Source: an uncultured Clostridiaceae bacterium (GTDB lineage Bacteria > Bacillota > Clostridia > Oscillospirales > Ruminococcaceae). Taken from it: a stretch of DNA of 45,677 bases. Positions within the stretch are counted from its first letter, which is position 1. Every line of letters starts with the position of its first letter. A program made the position numbers and the translations under genes. This document shows positions 16,172 through 23,959 of the stretch, in pieces. The notes below the pieces were generated by a model that was not told the DNA's origin, made no database searches, and saw only the letters and a list, made by a program, of their open reading frames with translations. The stretch is taken from contig CAMKFY010000001.1 in NCBI GenBank assembly GCA_946411985.1, positions 1 to 45,677 on the forward strand, in the 5' to 3' direction.

Positions 16172-17404
16172 CTAATTTAACAAATAGAACAAAAGACCTT
16201 CAACCGGTTTTGGAAAAAAAGAAAAACTTTTAGTAGGAAGCTTCCTGCCACCTTTTATTAGCTCAAAAAATTCACTACTCCTCAACCCATTTAAAAAAAT
16301 AGCAAAACACGCATCACCGCTATCTACTGCTAAAGAAGCCACAGAATCTACGCAAGAATAACCCAAACAACTTGGGCTAATATTTAACATATTTTTTAAA
16401 ATAATTTCGTTTAAAACAACAACATCTAACTGCTCATAATTAGTATATTCTTCAAAAAAATTTTTAACTAACCCTTCATCTTTTAACGAAAGCGCGCTAT
16501 ACCCATCATCTGCATAAAAACCAAAAGCAGTTTTGTTATCCCTTTTAAAGTTAAACATAACATTTCTCATAGAATCTAAAGTTTTGCAACCCTTAACGTC
16601 AAAATATTTTGAAACACTATTTAACATTTTCTCGCTATCAAACATATCTATACCGCTAACTAGCCTATGAATAGGAAGAGCGGTAAAGTTAAAATCACTC
16701 TTTGGAAACAAAAAAGCCATAACATAATTGGAAGAGTCTTCGCCAGCGCCGCCCACAAGCTCCCTATATTTAGCAGCAGCTCTATATTTTTCAGTTCCGC
16801 AAACTAAAAAATATTTTTTATTTTTGAAATAATTTTTGAAAATATCCACAGCTTTTGGCTCAAAAACCTTCCAAATTTTGTGAAGCACATTGTTCTGCTT
16901 AGCTTTAAACAAATAACTAGAAGTCATTGTTGCCTTAATTATATTTAAAAACTTCAAATCTTCATCTTCTTCATATAAAGCACAGATAGGTGAAGAATAA
17001 AAACCAGAATTCTTTAGAAACTCAAACTGTTCTTCTATTTCCCCATCCAAGCAATCTTCACAAAAAGTTAAGTAATCTTCATCTGAATCTAGCAATTTTA
17101 AAGCGCCAACAACGCCAGTTAAGACATAGTTAAAACCCGATATTTTATAAGACATTTCATATATGTAAAACGAAGGAACTTTAGAGGCAACAACAACGCT
17201 CCCACCCAACCAATTTTTAAACATATCTTTAGTGCTAACACCAACTTTAATATTGAAAATGTTATTCTCGTTTTTAGAATAAATAAAGGAAGCATCTTCA
17301 TAAAAAAGCTCAAAATTATATGGGCAAACAAGCCTAGAAAAATTGTTAGACTTTTCAAATCTATTAAAATAATTATACCCTAAAAACGGTTTAAAAATAT
17401 CCAC
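16172..17404 (-). CDS. DUF1015 family protein
   Basis: A 410-aa cytoplasmic protein that I recognise as DUF1015 by its ends and centre: it begins DIFKPFLGYNYF, has the central CGTEKYRAAAKYRE (the family's GHHRYETA-like segment) and LPIHRLVSG, and finishes with KLPTKSFSFFPKPVEGLLF, the family's 'stable pocket' ending. Its biochemical role is not established. In clostridial relatives it is often linked to serine/phosphoglycerate genes, but not here. The central motif has CGTEKY in place of the usual DGHHRY, so a catalytic His pair may be lost. Start GTG 17404 follows GGAGG by 11 bases, behind a good promoter. Confidence 0.8.
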   Translation of the reverse strand: MDIFKPFLGYNYFNRFEKSNNFSRLVCPYNFELFYEDASFIYSKNENNIFNIKVGVSTKDMFKNWLGGSVVVASKVPSFYIYEMSYKISGFNYVLTGVVGALKLLDSDEDYLTFCEDCLDGEIEEQFEFLKNSGFYSSPICALYEEDEDLKFLNIIKATMTSSYLFKAKQNNVLHKIWKVFEPKAVDIFKNYFKNKKYFLVCGTEKYRAAAKYRELVGGAGEDSSNYVMAFLFPKSDFNFTALPIHRLVSGIDMFDSEKMLNSVSKYFDVKGCKTLDSMRNVMFNFKRDNKTAFGFYADDGYSALSLKDEGLVKNFFEEYTNYEQLDVVVLNEIILKNMLNISPSCLGYSCVDSVASLAVDSGDACFAIFLNGLRSSEFFELIKGGRKLPTKSFSFFPKPVEGLLFYLLN

Positions 17405-17450
17405 TATTCAAAATCCTCCAAATTGACCGAAAATAGAAAACAACGGCTTC

Positions 17451-17479
17451 ATTGTATCATATTTTTCCAACATTGTAAA
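17451..17479 (-). promoter_or_regulatory. Predicted promoter of the DUF1015 gene
   Basis: Minus strand: -35 TTTACA (17479-17474), 17-base spacer, -10 TACAAT (17456-17451), about 50 bases ahead of the GTG start. No operator is seen beside it. The remaining ~270 bases of the divergent DUF1015/ispE gap are AT-rich, and apart from the putative ispE -10 I see nothing in them. Confidence 0.65.
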
Positions 17480-17631
17480 GTTTAAATATTAAAAATTGTT
17501 AACGCAAAATATGTTAAAAATTATAATTAAAATTAATCTCCTTACAAAATATAATAGCAAATAATAACATTGCATAAATTTTCTAAGATTTATTACTCTC
17601 ACGCTTATATTAAAAAATAAACACAGCTATA

Positions 17632-17640
17632 TGTTATAAT
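17632..17640 (+). promoter_or_regulatory. Possible extended -10 promoter for ispE-spoIIR
   Basis: TGTTATAAT is an extended -10 motif (TG-N-TATAAT) about 104 bases ahead of the ispE ATG. No convincing -35 box is found 17 bases upstream, only an A-run, so the call is weak. Confidence 0.35.
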
Positions 17641-17743
17641 ATTTAATATTTGCATTAACTAACATCTACACAATCAAACAAATTTGCAAAAACTTTAAAA
17701 ATTAATTATAAAACAATAAAATTATAAGTTAAGGAACAACAGT

Positions 17744-18616
17744 ATGTTAAAATTAAAATCTTTTGCAAAAATAAACCTTTGCTTAGCGTTAAAAGAAAAA
17801 AGAAAAGATGGCTACCACAACATAGAAAGCATAATGCAAACCATATCTCTACACGATAAAATAAAACTGAAAAAGCATAAAAAAACGCTATGCAAATTAA
17901 AAAAAGCAAGATTTGAAAAAATACCCACAAACGAAAAAAACCTCGCAATTAAGGCAGCAAATTTATTCTTTAGCTTTTTAAATTTAAAATGTGGAGTAAA
18001 AATAATAATAACAAAAAAAATACCAACGCAAGCAGGGCTAGGAGGAGCAAGTTCAAACGCTGCTGCAGTTATTTGCGGCTTAAATATATTATATAAAACA
18101 AATTTAAGTTATAACACTCTTTTATATTTAGCTAAAAAAATAGGAGCAGATGTGCCATTTTTTATAAAGGGCGGCACTGCTATAGCAAAGGGCATAGGCG
18201 AAAAAATAAATAACATAACCCCAATTAAAAAATGCTACATAGTTGTGGTAAAGCCAAATTTTAGTATATCTACAAAAGAAGCATATAACACATATAGCCA
18301 AATGAAGCCTTTTGAAAATAACGAAATAAAAAATTTAGTAAGCAAAATAGAAGGTAATGAAAATTTTGAAGAAATTGCAAAATATATGTTTAATAATTTT
18401 GAACAGGTTTTAAACATTAAAGACATATTTAAAATAAAAGACAAAATGCTAAGCTTCGGGGCTAAAACTAGCATGCTCACCGGCTCTGGCTCCTGTGTTT
18501 TTGCAATATTTTCTAAAAAAAAGGAAGCAAAATTGGCTAATATTTTTTTTAAAAACCAAAACTTAAAAAGCTTTCTTTGCAAACCAATAAAAAAATATTT
18601 TAAAAATATTGAATAA
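17744..18616 (+). CDS. ispE: 4-diphosphocytidyl-2-C-methyl-D-erythritol kinase IspE
   Basis: IspE phosphorylates CDP-methylerythritol in the non-mevalonate isoprenoid pathway. The 290-aa GHMP kinase shows the N-terminal KSFAKINLCLAL plus KRKDGYHNIESIMQ, the ATP-binding glycine loop IPTQAGLGGASSNAAA, and the C-terminal SMLTGSGSCVFAIF. The start is ATG 17744 with AAGGAAC upstream. The protein is strikingly Lys/Asn/Ile-rich, in line with an A-rich plus strand. Its neighbour spoIIR, 62 bases downstream, is a common partner in Clostridia. Confidence 0.95.
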   Translation: MLKLKSFAKINLCLALKEKRKDGYHNIESIMQTISLHDKIKLKKHKKTLCKLKKARFEKIPTNEKNLAIKAANLFFSFLNLKCGVKIIITKKIPTQAGLGGASSNAAAVICGLNILYKTNLSYNTLLYLAKKIGADVPFFIKGGTAIAKGIGEKINNITPIKKCYIVVVKPNFSISTKEAYNTYSQMKPFENNEIKNLVSKIEGNENFEEIAKYMFNNFEQVLNIKDIFKIKDKMLSFGAKTSMLTGSGSCVFAIFSKKKEAKLANIFFKNQNLKSFLCKPIKKYFKNIE

Positions 18617-18678
18617 TTTAAAAAAAGCTGCCCATTATCCCTTTGAAAGAATATTTAATTATAAAGGCGGTGCAGCAT

Positions 18679-19305
18679 ATGGAAACTTTAAAGTATGGTA
18701 GAACAAAATTTAATATGTTAAGCAATAAAGAAATATCCACGCTTTTTGGAATAATACTCGCTATAGTTATATGCTTTCTTGGTTGCTTTAACAAAAGTGA
18801 AGATATATCTAAAAATGTTCTGCGACTACATATAATAGCCAACTCAAATAGAAAAGAAGACCAAGAGCTAAAACTTATTGTGCGAGATGCTATACTAAAA
18901 AATTTCAATTTTTCAAATTATGAAAAAAACTTAGAAGAATGCAAGAAACAGGTAGAAAAAGAAATACCAAATATAGAAAGTGTGGCAAAAAACGAAATAA
19001 AAAAACAAGGGCTAAACTACGACGTTAAAGCAGAGCTTAAAAATATATATTTTAACACAAGAGAATATAACGGTTTTTCTATGCCCGCAGGCTTTTATGA
19101 CGCGGTAACAATAAAACTAGGAACAGCTAAAGGGAAAAATTGGTGGTGCGTTTTTGTGCCGCCTCTGTGCCTAACTGTTGCAAACAGAAAGAAAGAAGAC
19201 GCATTTCAAACATTCAACTGCGAAGAAAAAGACCTAGTAAAAAAAGGATACAAAACAGAAGTACGGTTTGCTATTATAGAGTGCTTTAAAAATTTATTCT
19301 TCTAA
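18679..19305 (+). CDS. spoIIR: Stage II sporulation protein R (SpoIIR)
   Basis: SpoIIR is secreted from the forespore and triggers SpoIIGA to process pro-sigma-E in the mother cell. The signature VLRLHIIANSNRKEDQELKL follows an N-terminal membrane anchor/signal (about residues 20-40), and the C-terminal region contains AGFYDAVTIKLGTAKGKNWWC and FVPPLC, which are typical. I used ATG 18679 (208 aa) over the TTG at 18643. Its presence suggests the lineage sporulates or did so recently. The last 12 bases overlap the end of prfB on the other strand. Confidence 0.93.
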   Translation: METLKYGRTKFNMLSNKEISTLFGIILAIVICFLGCFNKSEDISKNVLRLHIIANSNRKEDQELKLIVRDAILKNFNFSNYEKNLEECKKQVEKEIPNIESVAKNEIKKQGLNYDVKAELKNIYFNTREYNGFSMPAGFYDAVTIKLGTAKGKNWWCVFVPPLCLTVANRKKEDAFQTFNCEEKDLVKKGYKTEVRFAIIECFKNLFF

Positions 19306-20418
19306 TTTTTCCTTCGCTCTTTTTACTAAGTAAGCATTTATAAACCCATCCAAATCTCCATCCATAACCGCAATAATATTGCCACTTTCAAACTTTGTTC
19401 TATGGTCTTTAACTAATGTGTATGGCATAAAAACATAAGAGCGAACCTGTGAGCCCCAAGCAATATCTTTTTGTTCCCCTTTTATGTCTTCTATTTTCTC
19501 TAAATGTTGCCTTTCTTTTATTTCTACAAGCTTAGATTTTAATATTTTAAGAGCGGTGTTTCTATTTTGCATCTGGCTTCTCTCATTTTGACAAGCTACT
19601 ACTATGCCAGTAGGAATATGAGTTAACCTCACAGCAGACGAAGTTTTGTTTACATGTTGCCCACCAGCACCACTAGCCCTGAAAACATCCATTTTTATAT
19701 CATCTTCAGAAATTTCAACGTTTAAATCTTCGTCTATTTCAGGCAACACCTCCACAGAAGCAAATGACGTGTGCCGCCTACCAGAAGCATCAAAAGGAGA
19801 AATACGCACAAGCCTGTGAACCCCAACTTCTGAAGAAAGGTAGCCATAAGCGTTTTCACCCTCCACTAACATAGATATACTCTTTATGCCTGCCTCTTCC
19901 CCGTCCACCAAATTTAACACCTTAACTTTAAAGCCATGCCGTTGAGCCCACCTGTCATACATTCTGTAAAGCATCTGCACCCAATCCATTGCTTCTGTGC
20001 CACCTGCCCCTGCATGAAGCGTTAAAATAGCATTTTTAATGTCATACTCTCCATTTAAAAGCACAGATAAAGATTGATTTTTTATGTCATTTTGAAGTTC
20101 ACATAATAAAGCCTCTATTTCATCAAAAAAAGAATCATCGCCATCCTTTTCAACTACTTCAATAATATCTTTTAAATAAGCCAAATTTGAAGCCAAATTT
20201 TCAAATTTTTTGATTTTGTTTTTTAAATAGCTCATTTTTTGAGTTATTTTTTTTGCATTTTTAACATCATCCCAAAAATTTTCTCCTAACACCTCTTTTT
20301 CATATTCTAAAATCTGTTTTTTTAAAAAATCTAAGTTTAAAGAAGCTTTAAGCTTTTCCACCAATGGCGTTAGTTGTTGCAATTTTTCTTTGAAATATTC
20401 AAATTTTACTATATCCAT
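19294..20418 (-). CDS. prfB: Peptide chain release factor 2, encoded in one frame
   Basis: RF2 terminates translation at UGA and UAA. The 374-aa protein contains the RF2-type recognition tripeptide in RISPFDASGRRHTSF and the catalytic GGQ in RASGAGGQHVNKTSSAVR, and ends VKRAKEKLEE. Most bacterial prfB genes need a +1 frameshift at a CUU-UGA near codon 25. Here the corresponding place reads K-A-S-L-N-L-D-F in one continuous frame (about 20346-20330), so no autoregulatory frameshift is needed. ATG 20418 follows AAAGGAA. The gene diverges from purE and converges on spoIIR with a 12-base overlap. Confidence 0.96.
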   Translation of the reverse strand: MDIVKFEYFKEKLQQLTPLVEKLKASLNLDFLKKQILEYEKEVLGENFWDDVKNAKKITQKMSYLKNKIKKFENLASNLAYLKDIIEVVEKDGDDSFFDEIEALLCELQNDIKNQSLSVLLNGEYDIKNAILTLHAGAGGTEAMDWVQMLYRMYDRWAQRHGFKVKVLNLVDGEEAGIKSISMLVEGENAYGYLSSEVGVHRLVRISPFDASGRRHTSFASVEVLPEIDEDLNVEISEDDIKMDVFRASGAGGQHVNKTSSAVRLTHIPTGIVVACQNERSQMQNRNTALKILKSKLVEIKERQHLEKIEDIKGEQKDIAWGSQVRSYVFMPYTLVKDHRTKFESGNIIAVMDGDLDGFINAYLVKRAKEKLEE

Positions 20419-20514
20419 AAATTTTCAATTCCTTTAAAACAATTTTTAAATTATAAAACACAAAAACTAAAATTGCCTAAAAAACAAATACCCAACCCAA
20501 AACTCTACACATAC

Positions 20515-20544
20515 ATTATACAAGCTAAAAAACATAAAAATCAA
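20515..20544 (-). promoter_or_regulatory. Predicted prfB promoter
   Basis: Minus strand: -35 TTGATT (20544-20539), 18-base spacer, -10 TATAAT (20520-20515), about 97 bases ahead of the prfB ATG. Confidence 0.6.
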
Positions 20545-20586
20545 CTAAATAAAAAATATTTTACTTGCTAAAACATCAAAATGAAA

Positions 20587-20600
20587 ATACATAAATGTAT
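20587..20600. promoter_or_regulatory. Short palindrome upstream of the purE promoter (possible operator)
   Basis: ATACATAAATGTAT is a 14-bp palindrome with six-base arms, 20 bases upstream of the purE -35 box and inside the divergent prfB/purE control region. It does not resemble the known PurR box, and in AT-rich DNA it may be chance. Confidence 0.25.
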
Positions 20601-20619
20601 AAAAATTAAAAATGTTTTA

Positions 20620-20648
20620 TTGATATTTATGTAAGAATATAGTACAAT
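20620..20648 (+). promoter_or_regulatory. Predicted promoter of the pur cluster (purE)
   Basis: -35 TTGATA (20620-20625), 17-base spacer, -10 TACAAT (20643-20648), about 60 bases ahead of the purE ATG. No purine riboswitch core is recognisable in the short leader. Confidence 0.75.
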
Positions 20649-20709
20649 GGCTAGGTAATTAATTTTTATTAAAATAATTTTTTTGTGGTGAAAAGAGGAA
20701 AAAGCAGAT

Positions 20710-21213
20710 ATGGAAGAAAAAAAAGTGGCTGTTGTTATGGGAAGTGATAGCGATTTGAAAATAGTTAAAGAAACAATAAAAACATTAAAAAATTTTGGAA
20801 TAAATACAGAAGTTTTTATAATGAGTGCACACAAATCTCCAGATATAACCGCAGAATTTGCCAAAAACGCCAAAGCTCGCAATTTTGCAGTTATAATTGC
20901 AGCTGCAGGGATGGCTGCACACTTAGCAGGCGTTATAGCATCTTACACCACCCTGCCTGTTATAGGTTTGCCAATAAACTGTAGCTTAAGCGGCGTTGAC
21001 GCACTTATTTCTACCGTGCAGATGCCGCCTAAGGTGCCTGTTTTAACTGTTGGAGTTGATGCTGCAGAAAACGCGGCAATAGCAGCGTGCCAAATTTTAG
21101 CTATACATAACAAACAATTGGAAAAGAAACTGGAAGAATTAAAAGAGGCTGTTAAAGAATCTGTGGTTGCGAAAAATGAAAACTTTAAATTAACAGATAG
21201 TTTGTTAATTTAG
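20710..21213 (+). CDS. purE: 5-(carboxyamino)imidazole ribonucleotide mutase / AIR carboxylase PurE
   Basis: PurE forms CAIR from N5-CAIR (class I, with PurK) or directly from AIR and CO2 (class II). The 167-aa protein has VVMGSDSDLKIVKE, the SAHKSPD loop, AAAGMAAHLAGVIASYTTLP and STVQMPPKVPVLTV, closest to the class I type. No purK is present in the window, so the carboxylation route cannot be fixed from here. AGAGGA precedes ATG 20710. It is the first gene of the purine cluster and is separated from purC by the duplicated leader block. Confidence 0.95.
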   Translation: MEEKKVAVVMGSDSDLKIVKETIKTLKNFGINTEVFIMSAHKSPDITAEFAKNAKARNFAVIIAAAGMAAHLAGVIASYTTLPVIGLPINCSLSGVDALISTVQMPPKVPVLTVGVDAAENAAIAACQILAIHNKQLEKKLEELKEAVKESVVAKNENFKLTDSLLI

Positions 21214-21218
21214 TAAGT

Positions 21219-21261
21219 TTGTGCATTCAAGTTGGAAAACCATTTGCAAACAAGTGCACAA
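21219..21261 (+). other. Potential RNA hairpin between purE and purC
   Basis: TTGTGCA (21219-21225) and TGCACAA (21255-21261) can form a seven-base stem, with an inner TGG-AAAA-CCA mini-hairpin in the loop. It starts six bases after the purE stop and is not followed by a U-tract, so it is not a standard terminator. It may stabilise or process the purE transcript, and it lies just outside the duplicated unit. Confidence 0.35.
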
Positions 21262-21271
21262 TAATAATTAA

Positions 21272-21926
21272 ATTAAAAATTAAACTGCGATGTTTAAAAA
21301 TAATACTTGTTAATATTTTAAATTATGTTTAAATAAATTAGCTTAAACAATAAATAAATTTAATACCTTTTTATTTTTTATTAACGTTATAAGCTAATAT
21401 AACAAACAATTATTTCGAATTATTTCAATAGATGTTTAAATTATTATTTAGTTTAAAGGAGTATTGGTGTTTTGAAAATATTAGAACAGTTATATGAAGG
21501 AAAAGCAAAACAAATATACAAAACAGAAAACAGTGATTATGTTGTAATAAAATATAAAGACGACGCAACAGCTTTTAATAGAAAAAAAGGCGGTATTAAA
21601 AATTAAACTGCGATGTTTAAAAATAATACTTGTTAATATTTTAAATTATGTTTAAATAAATTAGCTTAAACAATAAATAAATTTAATACCTTTTTATTTT
21701 TTATTAACGTTATAAGCTAATATAACAAACAATTATTTCGAATTATTTCAATAGATGTTTAAATTATTATTTAGTTTAAAGGAGTATTGGTGTTTTGAAA
21801 ATATTAGAACAGTTATATGAAGGAAAAGCAAAACAAATATACAAAACAGAAAACAGCGATTATGTTGTAATAAAATATAAAGACGACGCAACAGCTTTTA
21901 ATGGGAAAAAAAAGGCGATATTAAAA
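21272..21926 (+). repeat. Tandem duplication of the purC leader and gene start (two ~323-bp units)
   Basis: Unit 1 runs from 21272 to about 21594 and unit 2 from 21595 to about 21919. The seven bases ATTAAAA occur at each boundary (21272, 21595, 21920), a microhomology that fits slippage or unequal exchange. The ~190-base leader looks identical in both copies. In the coding part I see one substitution (AGT/AGC) and a small change near the end (two bases fewer in copy 1). Each leader holds ATTAGCTTA pairing with TAAGCTAAT (21337-21345/21390-21398 and again +323) and the hairpin GTTATA-AGCTAA-TATAAC. Confidence 0.92.
21472..21606 (+). pseudogene. Truncated 5' copy of purC (44 codons)
   Basis: TTG 21472, with AAAGGAG ten bases upstream as in the intact gene, begins the same protein as PurC (MKILEQLYEGKAKQIYKTE). 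It diverges after DDATAFN to end as RKKGGIKN and a TAA at 21604-21606, formed where unit 2 begins. It keeps the full ribosome-binding site, so a 44-residue peptide could still be made 188 bases ahead of the real purC. It has no catalytic part; a regulatory effect is possible but unproven. Confidence 0.88.
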
Positions 21927-22505
21927 GGAAAAGGAACTATTAACAATAAAATTACAAATCATTTTATGAAAATTTTGCAAAAAAACAACATTCCAACACA
22001 CCTCGTTAAAGAAATTTCAGACACAGAAATTTTGGCAAAAAATGTTAAAATAGTTCCTTTGGAGGTTATAGTAAGAAATGTGGTGGCAGGTTCTTTTTCC
22101 AAAAGGTATGGAGTGAAAGAAGGTTTGAGCTTAAGGCAACCTTGTTTAGAATTTTGTTTAAAAAATGATTCGTTGGGAGACCCTTTCATAAATTCATCAC
22201 AAATTTTAGCTTTAAATTTAGCTGAAAAAGAAGATATAGAAATAATTAAAACCTACAGCCTTAAAATAAATTCTATTTTAAAAGAATATTTAACTAAACT
22301 TAATATAAAACTTATAGATTTTAAGCTCGAATTTGGAAAAACCAAAGAAGGCACAGTAATTCTTGCAGACGAAATATCGCCAGATACATGCAGATTTTGG
22401 GATATTAACACTAACGAAAAGTTAGATAAAGACAGGTTCCGGCAGGATATGGCTAACCAAATGTATGGCTACGAAGAAATATATAAAAGGATTATAGAAA
22501 ATTAA
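21795..22505 (+). CDS. purC: Phosphoribosylaminoimidazole-succinocarboxamide synthase PurC
   Basis: PurC joins CAIR and aspartate using ATP to give SAICAR. The 236-aa protein has the N-terminal YEGKAKQIYKT, the VIVRNVVAGSFSKRYG segment and ILADEISPDTCRFWD, which are diagnostic. It starts with TTG 21795, ten bases after AAAGGAG (21778-21784). It is preceded by a complete duplicate of its own leader and first codons, and lies 21 bases upstream of purF. Confidence 0.97.
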   Translation: MKILEQLYEGKAKQIYKTENSDYVVIKYKDDATAFNGKKKAILKGKGTINNKITNHFMKILQKNNIPTHLVKEISDTEILAKNVKIVPLEVIVRNVVAGSFSKRYGVKEGLSLRQPCLEFCLKNDSLGDPFINSSQILALNLAEKEDIEIIKTYSLKINSILKEYLTKLNIKLIDFKLEFGKTKEGTVILADEISPDTCRFWDINTNEKLDKDRFRQDMANQMYGYEEIYKRIIEN

Positions 22506-22526
22506 ATTTTAAAGGTGTTTAAAATT

Positions 22527-23954
22527 ATGAATAATTCTTTGCATGAAGAATGTGGTGTTTTTGGTATATATACTAAAAACGCATCTTTAGATGCCGCTAG
22601 AAGTTGTTTTTTTGCATTATATTCCCTGCAACATAGAGGCCAAGAAAGCTGCGGCATAGCTGTAAACTCTGCAGGAATAATAAAACAACACAAAGGCATT
22701 GGCCTTGTTTGCGATGTTTTTAACAACGAAAACATTGAAAGCTTAGGAGTTGGAAATATGGCAATTGGCCATGTGCGCTACTCCACAACAGGCAACTCTA
22801 GCATAGAAAACGCCCAACCACTACTTATAAAGCATATAAAAGGCCCTTTAGCAATAGTTCATAACGGAAACATAACAAATGCCTTAGAGTTAAGAGAAAA
22901 GTTTGAAAGCTTAGGAGCTATTTTTCATAGCAGCAGTGATACCGAAATAATAGCATATGCAATAACGCAAAACAGATTAAAAACAAACTCCATAGAGCAG
23001 GCAGTTAAAAAAACAGTAAAGCTGTTAAAGGGTTCTTTTAGCTTAATTGTAATGTCTGCTCAAAAATTAATAGCTTTAAGAGACCCTATAGGTTTTAGGC
23101 CACTTTGCATGGGCGTAACAAAAGATGGCTCCTTTATGTTTGCATCAGAAAGTTGTGCATTCCCCACAGTTGGCGGAAAATTTTTAAGAGATGTAAAGCC
23201 AGGAGAAATTATAACAGTTAAAGGCAGCACGGTTAAATATGATGAAACTTTTTGCAAAAGCAAAGGTAATATATGCATATTTGAATATGTTTATTTTGCA
23301 AGGCCAGATAGCATTATAGAAAACACCAGCGTATATAAAGCTAGGCTAGAAGCAGGCAAATATTTGGCTAAAGAACATAAAGCGTTAACAGCGGATGTTG
23401 TTGTTGGCGTGCCCGATTCGGGCTTAATAGCAGCTAAAGGGTTTGCTAAACAAAGTGGGTTACCTTACTGCGATGGGTTTGTTAAAAATAAATATATTGG
23501 AAGAAGTTTTATAGAGCCAACACAAAATATGAGAGAAAATGTTGTAAAAATTAAGCTAAATGCCATAGAACAAAACGTTAGCGGTAAACGAGTGGTTATG
23601 GTAGACGATTCTATAGTGCGTGGCACTACCTGCAAAAGAATAGTTAAAATATTAAAAAACGCTAATGCAAAAGAGGTGCACGTAAGAGTGGCTTGCCCTT
23701 GCTTTAAACACCCATGCTATTTTGGCACAGATATAGACAGCACAGAAAATTTAATAGCCTGCAAAATGAACATAGAGCAAATTACAAAATATATAGGAGC
23801 AGATTCATTAGGGTTTTTAAGCCTTGAAGGTTTGAAAGAAGCTATAGGAATAGATAATACAAATTTCTGCGTTGGCTGTTTTAACGGAATATATCCGCAA
23901 AAGCCGCCAAGTTATAGCAATAAAAACAAATTTGACGAAAAAATTGAAGGGTGA
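22527..23954 (+). CDS. purF: Amidophosphoribosyltransferase PurF, Fe-S type
   Basis: PurF makes phosphoribosylamine from PRPP and glutamine, the committed step. The 475-aa protein has a short propeptide before the catalytic Cys (HEECGVFGIY), the glutaminase segment LQHRGQESCGIAV, and the PRPP loop VVMVDDSIVRGTT. Cysteines expected for the [4Fe-4S] cluster of the Bacillus-type enzyme are seen in CIFEYVYFARPDS, PCFKHPCYFG and CVGC. ATG 22527 was chosen, nine bases after AAAGGTG; GTG 22515 overlaps that site. The stop overlaps a GTG ahead of purM. Confidence 0.96.
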   Translation: MNNSLHEECGVFGIYTKNASLDAARSCFFALYSLQHRGQESCGIAVNSAGIIKQHKGIGLVCDVFNNENIESLGVGNMAIGHVRYSTTGNSSIENAQPLLIKHIKGPLAIVHNGNITNALELREKFESLGAIFHSSSDTEIIAYAITQNRLKTNSIEQAVKKTVKLLKGSFSLIVMSAQKLIALRDPIGFRPLCMGVTKDGSFMFASESCAFPTVGGKFLRDVKPGEIITVKGSTVKYDETFCKSKGNICIFEYVYFARPDSIIENTSVYKARLEAGKYLAKEHKALTADVVVGVPDSGLIAAKGFAKQSGLPYCDGFVKNKYIGRSFIEPTQNMRENVVKIKLNAIEQNVSGKRVVMVDDSIVRGTTCKRIVKILKNANAKEVHVRVACPCFKHPCYFGTDIDSTENLIACKMNIEQITKYIGADSLGFLSLEGLKEAIGIDNTNFCVGCFNGIYPQKPPSYSNKNKFDEKIEG

Positions 23955-23959
23955 AAAAA

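Noticed and set aside
20419..20709. Purine riboswitch or PurR box ahead of the pur cluster
   Set aside because: No guanine-riboswitch core or PurR-box-like element could be recognised in the prfB/purE gap or in the purC leader; only promoters and a weak palindrome are visible.
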